In this document: in pieces, positions 1 to 5,771 of the stretch
Numbering within the stretch: position 1 is the stretch's first letter
Layout: every line of letters starts with the position of its first letter
NCBI GenBank assembly: GCA_902766985.1
Contig: CACXFP010000169.1
Location: 1 to 5,771 of the forward strand
Direction of reading: 5' to 3'
DNA length: 5,771 nt
Source: an uncultured Bacteroidia bacterium
Lineage (GTDB): Bacteria > Bacteroidota > Bacteroidia > Bacteroidales > UBA932
Notes under the pieces: generated by a model
What the model saw: the letters and a program-made list of their open reading frames with translations, nothing else
Told to the model about the DNA's origin: nothing
The model's database searches: none
Position numbers and translations under genes: made by a program

Positions 1-394
1 GGCGGCGTCCGGCTTCAGCGCCGAGGTCTTCAATGAAGAGTTCACAGGCACCGCTGACGGTCGCATCCAGGAGATGTCCTCCGATGCAGGTGCAGTCACT
101 GCGTCCGAAGACGGCATGTATATGGAGGTAAACTTCTCCGTCTTTCCTGGAAACGTTGCCGGTTATGGACGCGGCCTCCATCTGCTCTTTGAAGATGTGG
201 TCTTCGTATTTCTTAGTGACGGGGGAGTAGTAGCGGAGGGTGGCTTCCCCGACGGCTCCGAGTCCCCTGATCTCTCCGGAAAGGATGTCTTTTTCCTTGC
301 AGAACTTCCCGACGGCCTCCATGATGCTCATGTGGTTGTCGACGCTGAGGATATAGACCGGACGTCCTCCTGCGTCCTGGACATATTTATACAT
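1..394 (-). CDS. PPC domain (DUF296, PD1-like) protein, 3' end beyond the window
   Basis: Reading leftwards from an ATG at 394-392, the frame stays open for 131 codons to the window edge and begins MYKYVQDAGGRPVYILSVDN. The family is recognised from the PPC/DUF296 pattern: a GEIRGLGAVGEATL strand near residues 40-53, an ITGNVS turn (77-82), the HIHAVF strand with His91 and His93, GGH with His107, and the ATVSGACELFI strand (111-121). In structures of this family the three conserved histidines form a metal site, and all three are present here. The usual length is about 140 residues, so only a short C-terminal tail is probably missing. In plants PPC domains occur in AT-hook DNA-binding proteins. 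Bacterial stand-alone versions are often labelled DNA-binding, but their role is not established and no AT-hook is visible here. The gene is divergent from the threonine-aldolase-like gene and shares its short promoter region. The family call is confident; the function is unknown. Confidence 0.88.
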   Translation of the reverse strand, partial: MYKYVQDAGGRPVYILSVDNHMSIMEAVGKFCKEKDILSGEIRGLGAVGEATLRYYSPVTKKYEDHIFKEQMEAASITGNVSRKDGEVYLHIHAVFGRSDCTCIGGHLLDATVSGACELFIEDLGAEAGRR

Positions 395-413
395 AAATAA
401 TTATATTTTCCGG

Positions 414-421
414 CGAAGATA
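414..421 (-). promoter_or_regulatory. Probable -7 box for the PPC-domain gene
   Basis: On the minus strand this reads TATCTTCG, one mismatch from the Bacteroidota consensus TAnnTTTG. It lies 19 nt before the ATG at 394. No convincing -33 TTTG is visible at the usual distance. On the minus strand it is preceded by T6 and three bases, mirroring the promoter on the other strand. Confidence 0.5.
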
Positions 422-433
422 AAGAAAAAATGA

Positions 434-441
434 TAAATTTG
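434..441 (+). promoter_or_regulatory. -7 box for the threonine-aldolase-like gene
   Basis: TAAATTTG is a perfect match to the Bacteroidota -7 consensus TAnnTTTG. It lies 26 nt before the ATG at 468, implying a leader of about 20 nt that is too short for a riboswitch. An A6 tract (425-430) lies three bases upstream. A -33 TTTG is not clear; the nearest T-rich stretch is around 406-410. Confidence 0.7.
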
Positions 442-467
442 TTTTCTGACACATATCCCTATTTGTA

Positions 468-1505
468 ATGATTTTTTTGGATTGCGACTATAATAACGGC
501 TGCCACGAAGATATCCTTAAGCGGTTTACCGAGACAAATGACGAATATACAGGAACTTACGGCTTTGATAGGTTCTCTTCCCGTGCAAAGGAGAAGATCC
601 GTGAAGCCTGTGCCGACCCGCTTGCGGAAGTCTTCTTCCTTGCCGGAGGGACGCAGACGAATTCCACTGTAATCGATTGTATGCTAGAGAGATGGCAGGG
701 GGTCGTCGCTGCGGAAACCGGTCATATCAACGTCCATGAGGCCGGGGCCGTAGAATATACCGGCCACAAGGTTTTCGCCCTTCCTTCGGAGGATGGGAAA
801 ATATCCCCCGATGCCCTGGGTGCGTTCCTTCAGGGCTGGCACTCCGACGAGACCCGCGACCATATGGCAGAACCTGCCCTGGTGTATATATCTTTTCCAA
901 CTGAGCTCGGGACCCTGTATTCCGCCTCGGAACTGGACAGGTTGTACTGCATCTGCCACAGTTTCGGAGCCAGGCTCTTCGTCGACGGAGCCAGGCTTGC
1001 CTATGCCCTTGAAGCTGAAGGTAACGACATCGACCTGCCGTTCCTTGCCTCCCACTGTGACGCATTCTATATCGGAGGCACCAAATGCGGCGCCCTCTGC
1101 GGCGAAGCCGTCGTATTCCCCGGCGGAAGGGCTCCGGAACACTTTTTTACCCGGATAAAGCAGCACGGCGCCCTGCTTGCCAAAGGCCGTCTGGTGGGGC
1201 TCCAGTTCGATACCCTGTTCTCTGACGGGCTTTACTCCAGGATTGGCCGCCATGCCGACGGACTGGCCGTGCTCATACCCTCCCTTTTCGAGAAATACGG
1301 GATCGGACGGGTCCTCACCCCTTCCCGCACCAACCAGCAGTTTCTTCTGGTGCGGAAGGATGCATTGGAAGCCTTGAAGGAGGAGGTCGCTTTTGAGAAA
1401 TGGGGACCTTATGACGATGAATATGATTTATGCCGCTTCGTAACCTCATGGGCCACAAAGCGGCAGGATATCGAGAGTCTGGAATCGGTCCTGAGGGGTA
1501 TCTGA
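468..1505 (+). CDS. Threonine aldolase family PLP-dependent enzyme (beta-eliminating lyase fold)
   Basis: This 345-residue protein belongs to the fold-type I PLP family of low-specificity L-threonine aldolases, which cleave L-threonine or L-allo-threonine to glycine and acetaldehyde in the cytoplasm. Visible landmarks are the GGTQTN phosphate-binding turn (60-65), GHINVHEAGA with His86, the residue position that stacks on the cofactor ring (85-94), the FVDGARLAYA strand with Asp173 and Arg175 (171-180), and YIGGTKCGALCGEAVVF (201-217), where Lys206 is the expected Schiff-base lysine. The length is normal for the family (about 340). The GGTK context around the lysine differs from the SKG context of E. 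coli LtaE, so substrate preference could differ and I give no ltaE symbol. The ATG at 468 is chosen because it follows a perfect -7 box at 434-441; the start lacks a Shine-Dalgarno, as is normal in Bacteroidota. The TGA stop lies 4 bp from the stop of the converging permease gene. It appears to be monocistronic. Confidence 0.9.
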   Translation: MIFLDCDYNNGCHEDILKRFTETNDEYTGTYGFDRFSSRAKEKIREACADPLAEVFFLAGGTQTNSTVIDCMLERWQGVVAAETGHINVHEAGAVEYTGHKVFALPSEDGKISPDALGAFLQGWHSDETRDHMAEPALVYISFPTELGTLYSASELDRLYCICHSFGARLFVDGARLAYALEAEGNDIDLPFLASHCDAFYIGGTKCGALCGEAVVFPGGRAPEHFFTRIKQHGALLAKGRLVGLQFDTLFSDGLYSRIGRHADGLAVLIPSLFEKYGIGRVLTPSRTNQQFLLVRKDALEALKEEVAFEKWGPYDDEYDLCRFVTSWATKRQDIESLESVLRGI

Positions 1506-1509
1506 TCCG

Positions 1510-2850
1510 TTATTCCTTCGTCTCCAGGCGTTTGGCAAGCAGATAGACCAGGCATGCCACGACCATTCCGTTCACGGCCGGAAGCGAGGCTGAAAGCCAG
1601 CCGACGTGGATTCCCGGAATCTTGTCCGCGCTTATGAGGGCGACAATCGTTCCCAGCGCCCATGCCGTGACCGCGGCCCAGTTCACGATACGGAACTTCA
1701 TGTCCTCGAGAGCGGGATATTTCCCCTTGCTGCAGATCAGGTAGTCGGTGATGATGATCGCTCCGACGGGGGGGATGAATGTATTGAGGATGTTCAGCCA
1801 GCCTACGAAATTATTGTTGAGCCAGATGGCGGCGGCGGTGCCGAGAGCTCCGTTGAAGAGTACCAGGTACCGTTTGGGGAGTTTGGTGATGTTGGCAAGG
1901 CCAAGGCCGGAGGTGTAGAGGGCGTTGTCATTCGTGGTCCAGATGTTTAGGCCGAGGACGATGACGCCGGCTATGAGAAGTCCTTGCCTGATAAGTACTT
2001 CGGAGATGTCGGAAGTATGCCACACCATGGCTCCGATGGCGCCGAAGGCAATCATGATCGAATTGCCGATGAAGAAGGCGAGTACGGTCGTGGAAACTCC
2101 TATTTTCGTGGTCTTTGCATAGCGGGCGAAGTCAGGGGTGCAGGTGCCTCCGCTGATGAAGGATCCGATGGCCATGGAAATAGCGGTCACCATCGAGATG
2201 CTTTCGCCGGCGGCCGGGGCGTGAACTTTGAGGTATGCCCACCCGTTGGTGAAGTTGGCGATGGCTTCGGGATGGTCGAAGAAAAGGGCCTGGATGGCAG
2301 AATAGAAGCCGAGTACGGCAATTGCAGGGACGGCGATGGCGCTCACGAGGTGAAGGGCCTTGATGCCGAAATAGGCCGAAGACGTCATCAGGAGTCCCGA
2401 AAGGATGACGGTAACCCAGAGGAGGTTGCTGCCCTGTGCCAGCCAGCTGTCTGGGGAAAGCAGGGGAGCGATTGCGGCAGTCGTGGGCAGGGCGAACATG
2501 GCGATACCTACTCCGAACCATCCTATCTGGGTAATTGCGAGGACTGAGGAGGGAATGTAGGATCCCTTGGTGCCGAAGGAGTAGTGGGAGAGAAGGTGGA
2601 TGCTGAGCTGGGTACGTGAAGCCGCATAGGCGAGAAGACCGGTATAGGCGCCCAGGAAGAGGTTGCCGATGACCAGTGCGATGATGAAATTCTTCAGGTT
2701 CAGCCCGATTCCCATGGCGCCGCCGGTGAACATGCTGGCGGAGAAGAAGGTGAAGCCCATCATGATGACGAACATCGACCAGAAACCCCTCCGTGCGCCG
2801 GCAGGGATGACGGTCTGCTCGTAATCTTTGCTTTGCTGCTGTTGTGTCAT
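1510..2850 (-). CDS. codB: Cytosine permease (NCS1 family, CodB-like)
   Basis: This 446-residue integral membrane protein matches E. coli CodB along nearly its whole length from memory of that sequence. CodB is a nucleobase:cation symporter-1 carrier that imports cytosine across the inner membrane. Diagnostic stretches are GFTFFSASMFTGGAMGIGL (32-50), TQIGWFGVGIAMFALP (107-122), GSFISGGTCTPDFARYAK (229-246), GLNIWTTNDNALYTSGLGL (300-318) and NNNFVGWLNILNTFIPPVGA (345-364). Roughly twelve hydrophobic segments are visible, as expected for the LeuT-like fold. The N-terminus is short, polar and glutamine-rich. The start at 2850 has no Shine-Dalgarno. It is the second gene of a minus-strand unit, 46 bp after the phosphoribosyltransferase-like gene, with no TAnnTTTG box in that gap, so co-transcription is likely. 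The family is secure. Cytosine is the best guess for substrate, but NCS1 carriers also take purines, allantoin or hydantoins. Confidence 0.93.
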   Translation of the reverse strand: MTQQQQSKDYEQTVIPAGARRGFWSMFVIMMGFTFFSASMFTGGAMGIGLNLKNFIIALVIGNLFLGAYTGLLAYAASRTQLSIHLLSHYSFGTKGSYIPSSVLAITQIGWFGVGIAMFALPTTAAIAPLLSPDSWLAQGSNLLWVTVILSGLLMTSSAYFGIKALHLVSAIAVPAIAVLGFYSAIQALFFDHPEAIANFTNGWAYLKVHAPAAGESISMVTAISMAIGSFISGGTCTPDFARYAKTTKIGVSTTVLAFFIGNSIMIAFGAIGAMVWHTSDISEVLIRQGLLIAGVIVLGLNIWTTNDNALYTSGLGLANITKLPKRYLVLFNGALGTAAAIWLNNNFVGWLNILNTFIPPVGAIIITDYLICSKGKYPALEDMKFRIVNWAAVTAWALGTIVALISADKIPGIHVGWLSASLPAVNGMVVACLVYLLAKRLETKE

Positions 2851-2896
2851 TTTGTTTGTATTGATTGGTTTGAAGTTCGTTTTTTACACGTGTGTC

Positions 2897-3895
2897 CTAT
2901 CCGCGGTTCAGGAACAGCGTTTCCATTTCAGATATCTGCCTCCTGCAAAGCAGACCGAGGTCCGTTTCCGGGAATCTGCCGGCATCGAGTCCCGGGAACC
3001 TTTCAGCGAGGAGATCGATGAAAGACATGCCGTTTTCCGCAAGGCTGAGGGTCTGCTTCCAATAGTCTGCAACGTCATGGGCATATTCCGGAATCCAGAA
3101 AGCCCTGCTGCCGGCATCGTAGATTGTGCATCTCTCAAGGGGATAGGCCGGGTCTTCGTACTGTGATTCGATGAATTCCGGAGCCATGAGGGCGTGATAT
3201 CTCAGCAGGTCGGTGCCGGTGAGCTTTATGGAAAGGGGAGTGGTCAAGTCGGGGACGGTAAACCTTCCTTCCAGGTATACGACATAGGTATTGCGATAGT
3301 CCGGGAAGGATTCCCGGCAGGCAGAGTCGATGCCGGAGAAGATTCTTTCAGCCATCTCTCCTCCGTATGTGAAGAAGATGAAATTCTTCAGGCTGCAACC
3401 CTGTCTGCGGGCCGTATTTATTATCGTGTCGAGTCCGTAGCCAAGGCTGGTGCCTGTTGCTACGACATCTCCCATGACTATAGAAGTCTTTGCAGGAAAA
3501 TAAATTTTCTGATAGCCGTTTTCGGTGATATGCCAGGACTCCGAGTCTCCTTTTTCCCTCTCGCGCTGCGCGCTTAGGAAACTTGTGTTGTGCCTGTACC
3601 AGCCGTAGGAAGCGGACAGGGCGTCACGCAGACCGAAGTTAAGGGCTCCCCTCAGGATATTGATCACCACGGTCTCCTCCTCCTGGATTCCGAAGTCGAA
3701 GTGGCGGAATATCTCGGAGCAGACGTGTCTGAGACTGTCTGTGTACCGTGTACCGGCGATTCTGGGGTTGTTGCAGATGGCCCTTGTCTGCGGGGCCGAG
3801 GCAATGATGCGCCTCAAGTTGGAAGGTGAAGAATTCGACACTATTTCATAAAGTGCCAGTCCCGGTGTCCGAACGAGTTCGAGTAATGAGTCCAT
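2897..3895 (-). CDS. Phosphoribosyltransferase-like protein, distantly UPRT-like, with long C-terminal region
   Basis: This 332-residue protein starts MDSLLELVRTPG. It carries a type I phosphoribosyltransferase PRPP loop, SIVMGDVVATGTSL (138-151), preceded by a pyrophosphate-loop-like ETVVINILRGALNFG (74-88) comparable to the ILRAGLG loop of uracil phosphoribosyltransferase (UPRT). Near the C-terminus, YDAGSRAFWI (259-268) resembles the GDAGDRxFGT segment that holds uracil in UPRT. UPRT is about 209 residues; here the region after the PRPP loop is about 180 residues, far longer than usual. The first acidic position of the PRPP loop is Gly142, leaving Asp143 alone. The ATG at 3895 is preferred because a perfect minus-strand -7 box lies at 3928-3921; extending upstream to a TTG at 3961 would put that promoter inside the coding region. 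The gene leads a two-gene unit with codB, suggesting a role in nucleobase salvage (PRPP plus base to nucleotide), but the substrate is not proven. No signal peptide or membrane segment is seen. Confidence 0.8.
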   Translation of the reverse strand: MDSLLELVRTPGLALYEIVSNSSPSNLRRIIASAPQTRAICNNPRIAGTRYTDSLRHVCSEIFRHFDFGIQEEETVVINILRGALNFGLRDALSASYGWYRHNTSFLSAQREREKGDSESWHITENGYQKIYFPAKTSIVMGDVVATGTSLGYGLDTIINTARRQGCSLKNFIFFTYGGEMAERIFSGIDSACRESFPDYRNTYVVYLEGRFTVPDLTTPLSIKLTGTDLLRYHALMAPEFIESQYEDPAYPLERCTIYDAGSRAFWIPEYAHDVADYWKQTLSLAENGMSFIDLLAERFPGLDAGRFPETDLGLLCRRQISEMETLFLNRG

Positions 3896-3920
3896 CGGAT
3901 TTTTAAAAGTTACCGGGATA

Positions 3921-3928
3921 CAAATATA
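3921..3928 (-). promoter_or_regulatory. -7 box for the phosphoribosyltransferase-codB unit
   Basis: The minus strand reads TATATTTG, a perfect match to TAnnTTTG, 25 nt before the ATG at 3895. An A6 tract (3937-3932 on the minus strand) lies exactly three bases upstream. A TTTG (3955-3952, minus strand) could be the -33 element, but its 23-nt spacing is slightly long. The leader is about 20 nt, with no room for a riboswitch. Confidence 0.7.
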
Positions 3929-3982
3929 GTCTTTTTTCAGTATTATTCCTCCAAAAAACAATCCATAGACCGTAAAAAATGT

Positions 3983-3990
3983 TAAATTTG
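3983..3990 (+). promoter_or_regulatory. -7 box for the mgtC-like gene and downstream phosphoesterase
   Basis: TAAATTTG is a perfect match to TAnnTTTG, 27 nt before the ATG at 4018. The 17 bases 3974-3990 differ from 425-441, ahead of the threonine-aldolase-like gene, at only one position. An A6 tract (3974-3979) lies three bases upstream. No clear -33 TTTG is seen. Confidence 0.7.
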
Positions 3991-4017
3991 TGAGAACGGT
4001 ATTATCTCATTTCTTGT

Positions 4018-4689
4018 ATGAATATTTCCATTGATTTGATAATCAGAATATTGGTTGGAGGCTTCCTGGGAGGGGCCATTGGTTTTGAACGTGAATTAAG
4101 ATCCAAGGGAGCCGGTTTCCGCACACATTTCCTCGTATCTCTCAGCAGCGCCCTTCTGACTGTTATTTCCGCTTACGGGTTCCAGGCCGTCATGCAGGCG
4201 TTTCCTGATTCCAGATACGACCTTTCCCGAATTACTGCCCAGATCGTTTCCGGCATAGGCTTCATCGGAGCCGGAATCATCATCTTCCAGAAGAACGCCG
4301 TCCACGGACTTACCACTGCCGCAGGCCTATGGTCAACATCGGCAATAGGCATAGCCTGCGGTGTGGGATTCTACGATCTTGCCGTGATTTCCACGGTGCT
4401 CGTCCTCATCGTCCTCGAAGCCACATATTTCATAAACCTGACCATCGGGCGCCGCCAGATGACCCTGAGCGTTACGGCTCCGGACAAGAAGACCCTCGAA
4501 GGCCTGATCGCCACCCTGAAGGCCGACGGCGTAAAGATCCAGTCCTGCGAGATCGAGTCCCGGAGCGGCGAAGGCGGCAGGAAGTATATCGCGACCTTCG
4601 ACATCTCGGTCCGCAATGAAGGATACGAGGACAAAATCCTCGAATTGACCGAAGGTCTTGACGGGTCGCTGGTGTTCAATATGAAATAA
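4018..4689 (+). CDS. MgtC/SapB family inner-membrane protein
   Basis: This 223-residue protein has the MgtC/SapB signature: LVGGFLGGAIGFERELRSKGAGFRTH at 12-37 with Glu24, Arg25 and Arg28; FLVSLSSALLTVIS (38-51); and RITAQIVSGIGFIGAGIIIF followed by VHGLTTAAGLWSTSAIGIACG (71-115). Four to five membrane segments are visible up to about residue 143. The remaining soluble part (about 147-223, from MTLSVTAPDKKTL) corresponds to the C-terminal domain that is ACT-like in characterised MgtC proteins. In Salmonella and Mycobacterium, MgtC supports growth in low magnesium or inside macrophages and inhibits the F-type ATP synthase. Many commensal homologues are not virulence factors, so those roles should not be assumed here. 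The start follows a perfect -7 box by 27 nt and lacks a Shine-Dalgarno. The stop is 12 bp before the next ATG, so the two genes probably share a transcript. The family is secure; the specific function is unknown. Confidence 0.92.
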   Translation: MNISIDLIIRILVGGFLGGAIGFERELRSKGAGFRTHFLVSLSSALLTVISAYGFQAVMQAFPDSRYDLSRITAQIVSGIGFIGAGIIIFQKNAVHGLTTAAGLWSTSAIGIACGVGFYDLAVISTVLVLIVLEATYFINLTIGRRQMTLSVTAPDKKTLEGLIATLKADGVKIQSCEIESRSGEGGRKYIATFDISVRNEGYEDKILELTEGLDGSLVFNMK

Positions 4690-4701
4690 CATTTATCCGA
4701 T

Positions 4702-5771
4702 ATGAAAAGACGCGAATTCCTGAAAAGCAGCGCTGTACTGGCTGCAGCCATCGGCTCTTCCGACATTTTGAAAGCCGGTGAACTATTGTCTCCTGAAAGC
4801 GTTGCTCCTGTTCCGGAAAGGGAAGCCGGAGATGACGGCCGGCTCATCATCTCCGCTCCCATGCTTCAGAACTTTGCCTCAGATTCCATAGGGGTTGTGT
4901 TCGCTGTCAGCGACCTGTCCAACGGCTATGTCCTCTATGGAAAGAAACCGGACCTGAGCGATGCCGTGAAGGTCAAATGCGGCGGATACCGTGTCACGGA
5001 CCTGGACGACAGGGTGGTGCGGGTGCGTATCACTGGTCTGGAGGCCAATACCAGGTACTACTACAGGATAGGTGCCGACAGGATCGTGTACAACGATGGT
5101 TACGACATGCATATAGTCGGGAATGAAGAGGATCCGCGCATCTACTCGTTCCTCACGGCGGGGGCTTCCGGAAAATCCCATTTCTGCGTCATCAATGATA
5201 CCCATGCCCGTATGGCGTCTTTCTCGAAGACGATTGACAAGGTCGCGGCACTAGCCCCTCCTTGCGTCATCTGGAACGGAGATGCGACCAACAACGAGGC
5301 TACTGTCGAGAATCTTGTCGACATTTTCCTTAAGCCGGATATCGATAAAAAGGATTATGCTGCCCAGACTCCTTATCTCTTCGCACCCGGCAACCACGAT
5401 TCCCGTGGCATGGCCAACAGGCATATCGAAAGGGTGTGGATGTTCCGCCAGCCGGAAGAACGTGCCTCCAGGGACTGGGATCTCGGGCGCAACTTCGCCG
5501 TCCGTCAGGGAGACATAGCGATGATAGGGCTGGATACGGCTGAGGACAAGCTGGACACCAATCCCATTTTTGCCGGCCTGTTCAACAGCGGGGAATACAG
5601 GAAGGCCCAGGTCGCCTGGCTGAGGGATGCCCTCCAGAGACCGGAAATCCGCAAGGCACCTTTCCTGGTAGCATTCTGCCATATCCCTCTGTTTGAGGAG
5701 GATCCCACGGCGAATCCCGGTGACCTCGCCCCCGCAGATACCGCTCCCGGTTTCTCTCCTGACTTCGCCCA
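4702..5771 (+). CDS. Exported calcineurin-like metallophosphoesterase with Fn3-like N-terminal domain, 3' end beyond the window
   Basis: From the ATG at 4702 the frame is open for 356 codons to the right edge. The N-terminus, MKRREFLKSSAVLAAAIGSS, fits a twin-arginine (Tat) signal: RREFLK followed by an alanine-rich hydrophobic stretch, so periplasmic or surface location is predicted. Residues about 47-153 look like the beta-sandwich (fibronectin III/purple-acid-phosphatase N-terminal) domain, with VRITGLEANTRYYYRIGAD typical of its last strands. The metallophosphoesterase core follows with the metal ligands in order: Asp166 and His168 in INDTH, Asp194 in NGD, Asn231-His232 in GNHD, and His327 in CHIPL. 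At least one further metal-binding histidine motif (GHxH type) should lie beyond the edge. It probably hydrolyses phosphomonoesters or diesters using two metal ions; the substrate is unknown. It lies 12 bp after the mgtC-like gene with no promoter box between, so it is probably the second gene of that unit. Confidence 0.9.
   Translation, partial: MKRREFLKSSAVLAAAIGSSDILKAGELLSPESVAPVPEREAGDDGRLIISAPMLQNFASDSIGVVFAVSDLSNGYVLYGKKPDLSDAVKVKCGGYRVTDLDDRVVRVRITGLEANTRYYYRIGADRIVYNDGYDMHIVGNEEDPRIYSFLTAGASGKSHFCVINDTHARMASFSKTIDKVAALAPPCVIWNGDATNNEATVENLVDIFLKPDIDKKDYAAQTPYLFAPGNHDSRGMANRHIERVWMFRQPEERASRDWDLGRNFAVRQGDIAMIGLDTAEDKLDTNPIFAGLFNSGEYRKAQVAWLRDALQRPEIRKAPFLVAFCHIPLFEEDPTANPGDLAPADTAPGFSPDFA

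Noticed and set aside
74..400. A 108-codon plus-strand open frame at the left edge
   Set aside because: The minus strand encodes a recognisable PPC/DUF296 domain with all three conserved histidines across the same bases.
684..1253. A 189-codon open frame on the minus strand inside the threonine-aldolase-like gene
   Set aside because: It is antisense to a gene with clear catalytic motifs, has low-complexity composition, matches no family I know and has no promoter box.
1984..2547. A 187-codon open frame on the plus strand antisense to codB
   Set aside because: It is glycine- and charge-rich in the way that antisense reads of membrane-protein genes often are, and codB is strongly supported on the other strand.
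2880..2896. A possible intrinsic terminator formed by ACACGTGT and the adjacent T run
   Set aside because: The transcript runs on the minus strand, where the run is A rather than U, and an 8-bp palindrome leaves no workable loop.
3896..3961. A 22-codon N-terminal extension of the phosphoribosyltransferase-like protein from a TTG at 3961
   Set aside because: It would place the perfect -7 box (3921-3928) inside the coding region. The ATG at 3895 has the expected distance from that box.
4371..5682. Several minus-strand open frames (4371-4862, 4879-5205, 5251-5682)
   Set aside because: All lie opposite the mgtC-like and phosphoesterase genes, whose motifs run continuously on the plus strand.

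Overview
This window looks like chromosomal DNA from a member of the Bacteroidota, probably a Bacteroidales relative of moderate GC content. The main evidence is three perfect copies of the Bacteroidota -7 promoter box (TAnnTTTG). Each sits 24-36 nt before a start codon, and there is no Shine-Dalgarno sequence ahead of those starts. The protein families (PPC/DUF296, GGTK-type threonine aldolase, MgtC/SapB, a metallophosphoesterase with a twin-arginine-like leader) fit that group. The genus cannot be named from the sequence alone. I see no RNA genes, CRISPR array, insertion sequence or phage genes, and no stretch over 300 bases lacks a gene.

Layout from left to right: (1) the 5' part of a PPC-domain (DUF296) gene on the minus strand, cut by the left edge; (2) a 73-bp divergent promoter region; (3) a plus-strand PLP-dependent threonine-aldolase-family gene; (4) converging on it with a gap of only 4 bp, a two-gene minus-strand unit made of an unusual 332-aa phosphoribosyltransferase-like protein followed by a CodB-type cytosine permease; (5) a second divergent promoter region of 122 bp; (6) a plus-strand pair, an MgtC/SapB membrane protein followed 12 bp later by a predicted exported calcineurin-like phosphoesterase that runs off the right edge.

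The most interesting unit is the phosphoribosyltransferase-codB pair. It is bounded by its own promoter and a divergent gene upstream and by a convergent gene downstream, so it appears complete with two genes. The first protein has a PRPP-binding loop, a UPRT-like ILRG loop and a C-terminal DAGSRAF segment resembling the uracil-binding segment of uracil phosphoribosyltransferase, but it is much longer than that enzyme. The inferred role is nucleobase uptake followed by phosphoribosylation. No deaminase is visible to turn cytosine into uracil.

The promoters share a layout: a run of six A (or T) bases, then exactly three bases, then the -7 box. In the first divergent region, one A6 tract sits exactly midway between two outward-facing -7 boxes.
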